The notes under the pieces are model-generated. The model did no database searches. It was not told the origin of the DNA and saw nothing but the letters and a program-made list of their open reading frames with translations. This document shows, piece after piece, positions 8,122 to 16,340 of a DNA stretch of 41,548 bases (its first letter is position 1; every line of letters begins with the position of its first letter). A program made the translations under genes and the position numbers. Source of the DNA: Thermoplasmata archaeon (GTDB taxonomy: Archaea > Thermoplasmatota > E2 > UBA202 > JdFR-43); NCBI GenBank assembly GCA_021162065.1, contig JAGGZK010000062.1, forward strand, positions 1 to 41,548, in the 5' to 3' direction.

Positions 8122-9126
8122 TTACTCCATCAATTCCCCATACATCTCAACAAGTTTATCTATTGTCTTCGATATGTCCTGGCTCATGGCAGTTTTCCTC
8201 GCCTCCTCCCCCAGTTTTTTTCTCAATCCATCATCTTCCGCAATAATCCTTATGGCATTCACAAACTCCTCCACATTCCTGCCCTTCATGCAGTTCTCGC
8301 CATGGACAAACCATTCCTCATATATCTCTATATCCCGCATTACCAGCGGCCTCCCGCAGGCGGCGGCCTCCATGAGGACGTTGCCATAGCTCTCTGCATA
8401 TGTGGGGAAAAAGAAGATGTCGCCGCCGTTATAGGCGAGGGGCATCTGATGGAATGGAAGGAAGGGTATGTGGAGCATGTTGGAAGGCATTTTTATGTCA
8501 ACGTTTTCCAGCCCCCTCTCCGTGGAACCAATCCAGATGAATTTCATGTCATCGCATCTTCCTGCCACCTCAACGAAATCGTGGATGCCCTTTCTGGGGA
8601 TCATGAGGCCAACGGAAAAAACCACCATCTCGTCACCAATTCCGTACATTTCCCTGAACTCTCTTCTCTTCTCATCAGATATGTTGAAAAAGGAGCAGTC
8701 AACGCCATTGGGTATAAGGTATAGTTTGCTTTTTATTTCGTTTCTTTCCATCCATTTAAGAACATATGGGGTGGCGCATACAACCGCATCCGCCAGATTG
8801 TAAAAAAATCTGGAATACACGTGGAAGAAGGGATATATGGCATTGCCAAACTTGAATCCTCCTTTCACCAGTTCTGGAAGATGGCGGGCATGAATCACCA
8901 CCTTTGCCCCCTCCTTTCTGGCTTTCCTCACGAGAGGAAGATATGTGGGAAGGGGATTATGGATATGATATATGTCATATTTACCCGCCGAATCTATTCC
9001 CACCTCTATACCCCGCTCCCTCAGTTTTTCCGCAAGAAGAGGTACTTGAGTTCCCATCCCTCCCGCGTTTTTGAAATTGATGAATTTGCTGATTTTATTC
9101 AGGCCCGTAAGCATGCATACCTTCAT
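8122..9126 (-). CDS. Glycosyltransferase, GT4 family (GT-B fold)
   Basis: A cytosolic or membrane-associated retaining glycosyltransferase of 334 residues that would add a sugar from an activated donor to a lipid-linked glycan. The glycine-rich acceptor loop is GGMGTQVPLLAEKL near the N-terminus. PNGVD marks the start of the second Rossmann domain, and the donor-binding E-x7-E motif is in FPTYAESYGNVLMEAAACG. The start codon lies one base after the stop of the upstream GT2 gene (TAG-G-ATG), so the two form an operon. The sugar and acceptor cannot be read from sequence. Confidence 0.88.
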   Translation of the reverse strand: MKVCMLTGLNKISKFINFKNAGGMGTQVPLLAEKLRERGIEVGIDSAGKYDIYHIHNPLPTYLPLVRKARKEGAKVVIHARHLPELVKGGFKFGNAIYPFFHVYSRFFYNLADAVVCATPYVLKWMERNEIKSKLYLIPNGVDCSFFNISDEKRREFREMYGIGDEMVVFSVGLMIPRKGIHDFVEVAGRCDDMKFIWIGSTERGLENVDIKMPSNMLHIPFLPFHQMPLAYNGGDIFFFPTYAESYGNVLMEAAACGRPLVMRDIEIYEEWFVHGENCMKGRNVEEFVNAIRIIAEDDGLRKKLGEEARKTAMSQDISKTIDKLVEMYGELME

Positions 9127-9127
9127 C

Positions 9128-10051
9128 CTATCCCAGTTTCTCCCTTATTACATACAGTTTTTTATCAGGGGCGGAATAGTAGTTTCTTATCATTATCTCC
9201 GCCAGAAAACCCGTCATGAAGAGCTGGAAACCCATTATCATAAGAAGGATGGCAAGCCAGAGAAGAGGGCGATTTGATAGCATCTCGCCATAAAAATATT
9301 TCAGAATGAGGAGATAAATGCCCATCAGGAAGCCCAGGAGAAACATTATGCTTCCCACTCCTCCAAAAAAGTGAAGGGGGCGGGTGGAGTAGCCAGCCCA
9401 GAACTTGAAATTTATTAAATCAAAGAAGCCGCGAAAGAGACGGGTGAAACCATATTTGCTTCTTCCATGCTTTCTGGGATAGTGCTTCACCTTCACCTCT
9501 CCAACTCTGTAACCTTTCCATGCAAGCACCGCAGGAATGTAACGGTGCATCTCGCCATACAGTTCAAGATTTCTGATGCACTCCGCCCTGTAGGCCTTCA
9601 GCCCGCAGTTGAAATCGTGGATATCCAGGCCAGTAAGCCATCTCGAGAGTTTATTTGATATGAGAGAAGGAAGTTTCTTTGAAAAAAAAGGGTCCTTTCT
9701 ATCATGCCTCCACCCGCTTACTGCATCATATTCCTCCAACTTCTTCAGCATTTCTGGGATGTCACTGGGGTCATTCTGCAAATCGCCATCCATGGTGATT
9801 ATGGCGTCTCCCCTCGCCTCCTCAAATCCTGCCATGAGGGCAGCCGTCTTACCAAAATTTCTGGCAAACCTTATGCATTTTACCCTGGCGTCCTTCTCAT
9901 GAATTTTTTTTATTTCTTCATAACCCCCGTCATCGCTTCCATCGTCCACAAATATTATCTCATCCTCCTTTCCAATGACATCACAAAGTTTCTCATAAAC
10001 CAGAGGAATGTTGTCTTTCTCGTTGTACACCGGCACTATGACAGATATCAT
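9128..10051 (-). CDS. Polyprenyl-phosphate glycosyltransferase, GT2 family with C-terminal membrane anchor
   Basis: Probably transfers a sugar from a nucleotide donor to dolichyl phosphate at the membrane. The GT-A domain opens with ISVIVPVYNEKDNIP and has VDDGSDDG and the metal-binding MDGDLQNDP. Two hydrophobic helices near the C-terminus (about residues 230-255 and 265-295) anchor it. I prefer the ATG at 10051 over the in-frame ATG at 10060, because the TATA box (TTTAAATATG, 10071-10080) lies about 25 bp upstream of 10051 and the protein then begins MISVIVPVYNE as in relatives. It forms an operon with the GT4 gene. Confidence 0.9.
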   Translation of the reverse strand: MISVIVPVYNEKDNIPLVYEKLCDVIGKEDEIIFVDDGSDDGGYEEIKKIHEKDARVKCIRFARNFGKTAALMAGFEEARGDAIITMDGDLQNDPSDIPEMLKKLEEYDAVSGWRHDRKDPFFSKKLPSLISNKLSRWLTGLDIHDFNCGLKAYRAECIRNLELYGEMHRYIPAVLAWKGYRVGEVKVKHYPRKHGRSKYGFTRLFRGFFDLINFKFWAGYSTRPLHFFGGVGSIMFLLGFLMGIYLLILKYFYGEMLSNRPLLWLAILLMIMGFQLFMTGFLAEIMIRNYYSAPDKKLYVIREKLG

Positions 10052-10089
10052 TAAACTCATATAACCCCAGCATATTTAAAGAATTAGTT
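10052..10089. promoter_or_regulatory. Compact divergent promoter region between GT2 and phosphatase genes
   Basis: Only 38 bp separate the two divergent start codons. The leftward TATA element is TTTAAATATG (complement of 10071-10080), about 25 bp from the ATG at 10051. The rightward one is CATATAAC (10058-10065), about 25 bp from the ATG at 10090. Each TATA box lies close to the other gene's start codon, so the two transcription complexes could hardly form together and both mRNAs would be leaderless. Confidence 0.55.
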
Positions 10090-10887
10090 ATGCCCTCCCT
10101 GCCCTCATCGGTGCTCAGGAAAGTAAAGGAAATCATGTGGAAGGAGCCGCCTCTTATTTCTCTCCGGGGAAAAATAATGGTGGTCGGCGATACTCATGGA
10201 GATGTTGTGATTTCAAAAGAGGTGGTGAGGAGATTTTTTGATAAAAATCTGGATTTCCTAATTTTTCTCGGCGATTACGTGGATAGAGAGCCAGAAGGCG
10301 TGGATGAATTTGCCAACATAAACTTCCTCCTTGAAATGAAGATGGCACATCCTGATAAAATTTTTCTGCTCCAGGGGAATCATGAGGCATATCATACCAT
10401 ACCCTTCCACAGCAATTTTGTTCAGGCAGCAGGAGAGAAATATAAGGAATATGAATCCGTATTCAGAGAGATGCCCCTTGCTGCAATGGCCAATAATGTT
10501 TTTCTCTCCCATGCGGGATTTCCTCTGGGAGAATATGAGATAAATAAAAAGAATATGAGGGCAATAGAGGATATCACATGGAATGATCTGGATTTATCCC
10601 ATGTTTATAGAGGAGTGGGAAAAAAATTTGGAGAGGAGGATATAAAAAAATTTCTGGAGAGAATGGATGCGGTTGCCATGATAAGGGGGCATGATTATCA
10701 CTTCAATGGCATTGTAGCCTATGAAAAATGTCTCACCATTTTCACCTCCCGGCTGTATGCCAATGAGGGAAATAAAGGAATACTGGTGGCTGAAATAAAT
10801 GGAAATGTTGAAGGCATCGATGACATAATGCTGAATGATTTTTCAGGAGGCGAATGGAGGGAATACAGGCCCAGATATCTGCGATAG
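10090..10887 (+). CDS. PPP-family serine/threonine protein phosphatase-like metallophosphoesterase
   Basis: A 265-residue cytosolic two-metal phosphoesterase. All catalytic blocks are present in order: GDTHGD (33-38), GDYVDR (61-66), GNHE (96-99), then SHAGFP and RGHDYH. This is the PPP signature set, so protein phosphatase activity is the best guess. It is transcribed divergently from the glycosyltransferase operon by a predicted leaderless mRNA. Its stop codon lies 3 bp from the convergent small membrane ORF. Confidence 0.88.
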   Translation: MPSLPSSVLRKVKEIMWKEPPLISLRGKIMVVGDTHGDVVISKEVVRRFFDKNLDFLIFLGDYVDREPEGVDEFANINFLLEMKMAHPDKIFLLQGNHEAYHTIPFHSNFVQAAGEKYKEYESVFREMPLAAMANNVFLSHAGFPLGEYEINKKNMRAIEDITWNDLDLSHVYRGVGKKFGEEDIKKFLERMDAVAMIRGHDYHFNGIVAYEKCLTIFTSRLYANEGNKGILVAEINGNVEGIDDIMLNDFSGGEWREYRPRYLR

Positions 10888-10890
10888 CAG

Positions 10891-10983
10891 CTATGTATGA
10901 TAGAATATCACCACAAACCCGGAGAGTATCATGACCAGCACTATGAGGATGGCAACCAGCCTCATCATCCATTCTCTTTTCAT
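10891..10983 (-). CDS. 30-residue single-pass membrane protein coupled to valS
   Basis: The start codon overlaps the valS stop codon as ATGA (10980-10983). The frame reads MKREWMMRLVAILIVLVMIL and then SGFVVIFYHT before TAG. The layout is a short positively charged N-terminus, one hydrophobic helix of about 20 residues and a short tail, as in a small integral membrane protein. The four-base overlap gives translational coupling to valS, and the ORF fills the gap to the convergent phosphatase gene. I know no family for it. It is too short to be found by usual length cut-offs. Confidence 0.55.
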   Translation of the reverse strand: MKREWMMRLVAILIVLVMILSGFVVIFYHT

Positions 10984-13598
10984 TTTTCCACTCTGATGAA
11001 AATGTTTCCTGCTTTTAATAGGTTTTCATCCGTTTCTTCCTCTATTCTTACGAACTCCTTATCTATGACAATCTCATCGCCATCGAGAATGAAAGAGTAG
11101 TGACCCTTCTCCTCCATCTCCGCCGCCACCTTCTCTCCATTCTTTTTTATTTCTTCTATTATGCCCTTGCTTTTTTCCCTGAAATGCGGCCCTATCTTGC
11201 TGTAATCGGGCAGGGCTATCCTTTTCCTGCTTATTTTTTCATCTGAAAACACCAGTTCCTTTATTTTGAGTGTACCCTTTATTATGTCCTCCCCACTCAC
11301 CCTGCCATATATTATGACACGGGATATTTCCTCATTGAGAGGCATCCCCTGCTTGCCCTTCCATTCCCTTATCCTCGCCACCACTTCCTTTATAACCTCT
11401 CCTTCCCTTTCCGCCTCTTCATCCACAAGCACAGGGGTGGGCCAGGAAGAAACGTGGATGCTCTTCTCTCCTTCAAAATTTTTGTAGATGGTGTGATATA
11501 TCTCTTCTGTTATGAACGGCAGGAAGGGTGCAAACATCTTTGCCATTCCAAGACCTATGGCATATAGAGTATATAGGGCACCCTCATCCTTTTTGTCATA
11601 GATGCGATGCTTCACCATCTCAATGTAATGATCTGCAAATTCATGCCACAGAAAATATTCTATCTCCTTCATGGCATCCGAGAAATTGTAGTTTTCCATA
11701 TGCGCCGACACCCTCTCCACCAAGGAGGAATATTTGCTCAATATCCATCTGTCCATAAGATGGAGATTGCCTTTTTCTGGCTTCTCATTCAGCACCTTCC
11801 CTATGAAATTTTCCACATTCCAGAGTTTGTTCATCAACCTTGTGCCTCTCACCAGATCCTTGAATCTGAAAGGATTGTCCTCTCCGAGCTTGCAGGTGGC
11901 GGCGTAGTAACGAAGGGCATCGCTTCCATACTCCTCTATTATCTCCAGCGGGTCCACCACATTTCCCAGGGAAGTGTGCATGGGCTTGCCATCAGGCGCT
12001 AAAATGAAGCCATCTATCATCAGCTCCTCAAAGGGTTTTTCATCGGTGAGGAGAAAACATCTGAGGATTGTATAGAAGGCCCATGTTCTTATTATGTCGT
12101 GGGCCTGTGGCCTCAAACTCATGGGATATAGTTTTTTGAATAACTCCTCGTCCCTCTCCCAGAAGGTGTTGTAGAGGGGCGTAATGGACGAATCCATCCA
12201 GGTATCAAAGACGTCCTCGCTGCCCTTTAACTCACCCCCGCATTTGGGGCATTTCTCCACCGGCGGGCTATCTACGGTAGGATCCACATAGCACTGCTCC
12301 TCTTCAGCAAGCACCACCTCACCACATTCCTTACATTCCCATACAGGGATGGGGGTAGCAAAATATCTCTGGCGTGAAATGACCCAGTCCCATCGGAGAG
12401 AATTCACCCATTCCTCCAGCCTTTTGAACATGTAATCAGGGAACCATTTCATCTCCTTTGCAACTTTCAGAATTTCTTTCTTGAAGGGCAGTATCTTCAA
12501 AAACCACTGCTCAGCCTGTATGAACTCCGTGGGGGTCTTGCAGCGCCAGCATACGCCCACGCTCTGCTGAAGAGTTTCCTGCTTTACGAGATATTTCTCC
12601 TTTTCCAGATCCTCAATGATGGCCTTCCTTGCATCCTCCACCTTCATTCCCTGATATTTTCCAGCAATCTCATTCATGGTGCCATCTTCGTTTATACATA
12701 TCTCTAAAGGCAAGTCGTATTTCATGGCCCATTCCAGGTCTTCCTTATCTCCGATGGTGCATATCATCACCACGCCCGTGCCAAACTCGGGATCGACATT
12801 TTCATCCTCAACAATGCGAACCTTTTTGCCGTACAGGGGCACCACCACCTCCTTCCCTGCTAGATAGGGAGCCCTTTCATTATCGGGGTGAATGGCCACA
12901 ATCTGACATGTGGAGAGCATTTCTGGGCGGGTGGTGGCTATTTCTATATATGCCCCCCTCTCATCCCTTTTTATCCCCTTGCCCTCCATATCCTCTGCCA
13001 GATAGAATTTTATGGTGTTGAGTTTTGTGCCCCTCTCAACATGCTCTATCTCCGCATCCGCCATGGCAGTCATACATCGGGGACACCAGTTGACGGGAAA
13101 TTCGCCCTTATAGATGTAACCCTTCTTATACAACCTTATGAAGGAAATCTGGGTAAGACGGCGATAATAATGGGCGTCGGTTCTGTAGAATATGCTTTCA
13201 TCCATGGATTCGCCGAGAACCATGAACTGGTGTATCATTTCGTCTATGTTCTCATCTGCAAATTTCTCACATCTTTTTATGAATTCATGCCTGTCTATGT
13301 CCTTCCTTGTTATTCCATACTTCCTTTCCACCCTCTCCTCAATGGGGATTCCATTGACGTCGAAACACAGAGGGAAAAGAACATTGAATCCCCTCATTCT
13401 CTTATATCGGGCGGCAAAATCTATGTGGGTGTAATGAACAGCATGCCCTATATGCAGCGCTCCTGAGGCATATCTTGGAGGATTATCTATGGAGTAGACA
13501 GGTTGCCTTCCCGGCTCGAATCTATAAATTTGCATCTCCTTCCATTTCTTCTGCCATTTCTTTTCGGTTTCAATAGCATTATATGCACTCATTTTCAT
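10980..13598 (-). CDS. valS: Valyl-tRNA synthetase, archaeal type
   Basis: A class Ia synthetase of about 872 residues that joins valine to tRNA-Val and edits threonine. The HIGH box is ALHIGHAVHY. ValRS-type blocks include NWCPRC, ATTRPEML, EQWFLKI, WDWVISRQRYFATPIPVW, DTWMDSS and LRPQAHDIIRTWAFYTI. Two zinc-type CxxC pairs lie in the insert (CKECG and CPKCG). Length and the LRPQAHDIIRTWAFYT block favour ValRS over IleRS. The KMSKS loop is altered: GKPMHTSLGN at 11970-11987. The frame extends to a TTG at 13607, but the ATG at 13598 lies about 22-25 bp after a TATA box (ATTTATAAG, about 13616-13624) and is the likely leaderless start. Confidence 0.92.
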   Translation of the reverse strand: MKMSAYNAIETEKKWQKKWKEMQIYRFEPGRQPVYSIDNPPRYASGALHIGHAVHYTHIDFAARYKRMRGFNVLFPLCFDVNGIPIEERVERKYGITRKDIDRHEFIKRCEKFADENIDEMIHQFMVLGESMDESIFYRTDAHYYRRLTQISFIRLYKKGYIYKGEFPVNWCPRCMTAMADAEIEHVERGTKLNTIKFYLAEDMEGKGIKRDERGAYIEIATTRPEMLSTCQIVAIHPDNERAPYLAGKEVVVPLYGKKVRIVEDENVDPEFGTGVVMICTIGDKEDLEWAMKYDLPLEICINEDGTMNEIAGKYQGMKVEDARKAIIEDLEKEKYLVKQETLQQSVGVCWRCKTPTEFIQAEQWFLKILPFKKEILKVAKEMKWFPDYMFKRLEEWVNSLRWDWVISRQRYFATPIPVWECKECGEVVLAEEEQCYVDPTVDSPPVEKCPKCGGELKGSEDVFDTWMDSSITPLYNTFWERDEELFKKLYPMSLRPQAHDIIRTWAFYTILRCFLLTDEKPFEELMIDGFILAPDGKPMHTSLGNVVDPLEIIEEYGSDALRYYAATCKLGEDNPFRFKDLVRGTRLMNKLWNVENFIGKVLNEKPEKGNLHLMDRWILSKYSSLVERVSAHMENYNFSDAMKEIEYFLWHEFADHYIEMVKHRIYDKKDEGALYTLYAIGLGMAKMFAPFLPFITEEIYHTIYKNFEGEKSIHVSSWPTPVLVDEEAEREGEVIKEVVARIREWKGKQGMPLNEEISRVIIYGRVSGEDIIKGTLKIKELVFSDEKISRKRIALPDYSKIGPHFREKSKGIIEEIKKNGEKVAAEMEEKGHYSFILDGDEIVIDKEFVRIEEETDENLLKAGNIFIRVEK

Positions 13599-13712
13599 CT
13601 GAAGCAAATTTATGCTTATAAATTTGTTGGAATGCTTTCCCTATTCATTTTAAAGACGCCCCACCAAAAAACATAAATACAGAGGTCAGATTGTTAGCAA
13701 AACGATGATAAT

Positions 13713-14120
13713 ATGAGCAAGCCAATAGGTGTCAGGATAGATTCAAGACAGGAGGAGACCTGGAATAAATTTAAGAATTTTGTGGGAGAGAAATATGGGA
13801 AGAAGCACACAGTGCTGGGAAATGAACTGGTGAAGGCACTGGAGCTCTATCTCGATTTATATGAAAGGGTGAGTGATGAAAGGAAGGAGCCTGAAACCCA
13901 TCTTCTTAAAGAGAAGGCAGGTGACCTGGAGGTGCTTCCCCTGAGGGAAATCTCCTATGATTTGCTCAACACCATAATTGCATGCCGCGGGTATCTGGAG
14001 CAACTGGACGATGAGTTAAAAGATTCGCCCAACCCTGTCAGGGAAAAAATAGAGAATCTCCGTCAGGGCCTGTTCAAAGCGCAGAAATTGCTCCAGGAGA
14101 GGATTGAGGAAATTAGATGA
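13713..14120 (+). CDS. Ribbon-helix-helix-like protein with helical C-terminus
   Basis: A 135-residue protein. The N-terminus (IGVRIDSRQEETWNKFKNFV, then KYGKKHTVLGNELVKALELYL) has the strand-helix-helix layout of RHH DNA-binding proteins, with the KYGK...VLGNEL..AL..YL pattern seen in archaeal RHH domains. The rest is helical and charged and may be a coiled coil. Its end overlaps the next gene as ATGA, so it is coupled to the ATP-NAD-kinase-like protein. A TATA element (CATAAATAC, about 13671-13680) gives a short leader. DNA binding is inferred; the family name is unknown to me. Confidence 0.72.
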   Translation: MSKPIGVRIDSRQEETWNKFKNFVGEKYGKKHTVLGNELVKALELYLDLYERVSDERKEPETHLLKEKAGDLEVLPLREISYDLLNTIIACRGYLEQLDDELKDSPNPVREKIENLRQGLFKAQKLLQERIEEIR

Positions 14121-15178
14121 AGAGGGTGGGATTTATTTTAAATCCCATTGCAGGCATGGGCGGCAAGGTGGCACTGATGGGCACGGATAGAATGGAGGGG
14201 GAGGCGATAAGAAGGGGAGCGAAGCCGGTTTCTCCAGCAAGAGCGGAAGAATTTTTGCGCTCTCTCAAAATCGAGCGGGATTTTTACACATGTGGGGGAA
14301 CAATGGGAGAAAATGTATTCTCACGAGCGGGAAAAAAGGCAAGGATAATTTATACACCTCCAAAAAAAACAACGGCTGATGACACCAAAAGAGCGGCTGA
14401 GATTATGAAGGAGAAGGTGGACCTAATAGTCTTTGCAGGAGGCGACGGCACCGCCGCCGATATTCTGGATGCGGTGGGCAATGATGTGCCAATCCTTGGC
14501 GTGCCTGCGGGAGTCAAGATGTATTCCTCTGTATTCGCCCTCAACCCCAGAGATGCAGCAGAGATAGTTGATTCTCTGGAGGAGCTTCAGATGGAAGAGA
14601 GGGAAGTAATGGACATAGATGAGGAGGCGTTCAGGCAGGGAGAATTAAAAATAAAGTTGAAGGGATATGCCCTCACCCCCATACATGAAAAAATTCAGGG
14701 AGGAAAGGAGGTATATGCCGTGGGAAGCAAAGAGGGGATTGTGGAATGGTTCATGGAGAATATGGATGAAAAAGGAACATATATAATAGGAGGAGGGAGC
14801 ACCACCTGGAGCATTAAGGAAGCGTTGGGCATAAATGGCACATTTTTGGGAGTGGATATTGTGAAGGGAGGGAAATTGATATGCAGAGATGCCACAGAGA
14901 AGGATATATTGAAACATATGGATAAAAATGCATACATAGTGGTCAGCCCCTTAGGTGGGCAGGGATTCATATTTGGGAGAGGGAGCCAGCAGATAAGTAG
15001 CGAGGTTCTCAGGAGAATAAAAAGAGATAACATACTTGTGGTGGGAACCAGAGAAAAGTTGGCCAGACTTGACTCTCTGAGAGTTGATACGGGCGACAGA
15101 GAGGTAGATGAAATGTTGAAGGGGTACATACAGGTTATAACAGGATATGGAGAAAAAAAATTAATCAGAATTGAATAG
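14117..15178 (+). CDS. ATP-NAD kinase-like protein (COG3199 type)
   Basis: A 353-residue member of the NAD kinase/diacylglycerol kinase superfamily. It starts KRVGFILNPIAGMGGKVAL and carries the phosphate-binding GGDGTAADIL with the glycine-rich VPAGVKMYSS behind it. A second, family-specific half has GGGSTTWSIKEAL and SPLGGQGFIFGRG. Members of COG3199 are annotated as predicted ATP-NAD kinases, but the exact substrate is not established from sequence. The ATG overlaps the upstream RHH-like gene by four bases (ATGA). Confidence 0.82.
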   Translation: MKRVGFILNPIAGMGGKVALMGTDRMEGEAIRRGAKPVSPARAEEFLRSLKIERDFYTCGGTMGENVFSRAGKKARIIYTPPKKTTADDTKRAAEIMKEKVDLIVFAGGDGTAADILDAVGNDVPILGVPAGVKMYSSVFALNPRDAAEIVDSLEELQMEEREVMDIDEEAFRQGELKIKLKGYALTPIHEKIQGGKEVYAVGSKEGIVEWFMENMDEKGTYIIGGGSTTWSIKEALGINGTFLGVDIVKGGKLICRDATEKDILKHMDKNAYIVVSPLGGQGFIFGRGSQQISSEVLRRIKRDNILVVGTREKLARLDSLRVDTGDREVDEMLKGYIQVITGYGEKKLIRIE

Positions 15179-15260
15179 AAAATATTCACACAGGTAAAAC
15201 CCTTCTTTTCCTGAAAGAAGATTTAACAAATTATTTATATTCTCATAATTTGGGGGAATA

Positions 15261-16340
15261 ATGAAATTGTCCATAGTCGTCCCCACCTACAATGAAAGAG
15301 AAAATCTTCCATTGCTTGTTAAGAGATTAAAGGATTCTCTCGAAGGAGTAGAGTTTGAAATGATAGTGGTGGACGATGATAGCCCGGATGAAACATGGAA
15401 GCTGGCTGAGGAGTTAAGAAAGGATTATCCATTCATAAGAGTCATAAGAAGGATAGATGAAAAGGATTTATCCACCGCAGTTCTCAGGGGATTTGAAGAA
15501 AGTCATGCCGAGATAGTGGCAGTTATGGATGCAGATTTACAGCATCCTCCAGAAAAATTGAGGGACATGCTGAATAGAATGGAAAATGCTGATGTGGTTG
15601 TGGGAAGCAGATATGTGGACGGAGGAGAAATAGAGGAATGGGGGATTTTGAGGAAATTCTATTCAAAATTTGCCACACTTCTCGCCCACATATTTGTGCC
15701 CAGAAGCAGGGTGGTGAAGGATCCTATGTCAGGATTCTTCATGCTCCGGAGAGATGTTATCGAAGATGTGGAACTGAACCCCATGGGGTACAAAATCCTG
15801 CTGGAAATACTGGCAAAGGGAAAATACAGGAGGGTGGAGGAGGAGGCGATAAAATTCAGGAGAAGGGAAAAGGGAGAGAGTTCTCTGAATATGGGTGTTC
15901 AACTAAAATATATCAGACACCTCATAAAACTTGCATGGGAAACTGGAGAGATATACAGGATGATGAAATTTGCCGCCATAGGACTTACAGGCGTATTTGT
16001 AAATCTCGGAATACTCTGGCTGCTCACGGAAAAGGTTGGCATTTACTATCTTATTTCCGCAGTTTTTTCCATAGAGGCATCCATAATATCCAACTATTTT
16101 CTCAACGACATATGGACATTCCGAGATAGAAAGGAGAAGGGAATAAAAAGGTGGATGGGTCGCCTGGCAAAATTCAATGTGGTCAGCCTTCCTTCTTTTC
16201 CCATGCAGCTGGTGGTTATGGGGATTCTGAAGGAAATTTTTGGCGTGTATTACATCCTGGCAGCGGTGGTAGGCATCCTTGTGGTATTTGTGTGGAACTT
16301 TGTCGCCAACAGTTTATGGACATGGAAAGGGAGCAACTAA
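15261..16340 (+). CDS. Dolichol-phosphate mannose synthase-like GT2 fused to GtrA domain
   Basis: A 359-residue enzyme expected to make dolichyl-phosphate mannose (or another hexose) on the cytoplasmic face of the membrane. The GT-A domain (1-230) has VVPTYNERENLP, VVDDDSPDETW and the metal site MDADLQHPPEKL. From about residue 235 a GtrA-like domain with four hydrophobic helices follows (KFAAIGLTGVFVNLGILWLL to VWNFVANSLWTW). This fusion is the known layout of archaeal DPM synthases. A TATA box (TTTATAT, about 15233-15239) lies about 25 bp upstream. The 3' end meets the convergent GT-C gene with a 4-base overlap. Confidence 0.92.
   Translation: MKLSIVVPTYNERENLPLLVKRLKDSLEGVEFEMIVVDDDSPDETWKLAEELRKDYPFIRVIRRIDEKDLSTAVLRGFEESHAEIVAVMDADLQHPPEKLRDMLNRMENADVVVGSRYVDGGEIEEWGILRKFYSKFATLLAHIFVPRSRVVKDPMSGFFMLRRDVIEDVELNPMGYKILLEILAKGKYRRVEEEAIKFRRREKGESSLNMGVQLKYIRHLIKLAWETGEIYRMMKFAAIGLTGVFVNLGILWLLTEKVGIYYLISAVFSIEASIISNYFLNDIWTFRDRKEKGIKRWMGRLAKFNVVSLPSFPMQLVVMGILKEIFGVYYILAAVVGILVVFVWNFVANSLWTWKGSN

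Noticed and set aside
10980-13598. Annotation as isoleucyl-tRNA synthetase
   Set aside because: Length near 870 residues and blocks such as LRPQAHDIIRTWAFYTI and NWCPRC with a short C-terminus fit archaeal ValRS; IleRS is usually over 1000 residues.
14350-15189. Minus-strand frames of 64-164 codons
   Set aside because: They are antisense to the clearly coding ATP-NAD-kinase-like gene and have no recognisable domains.
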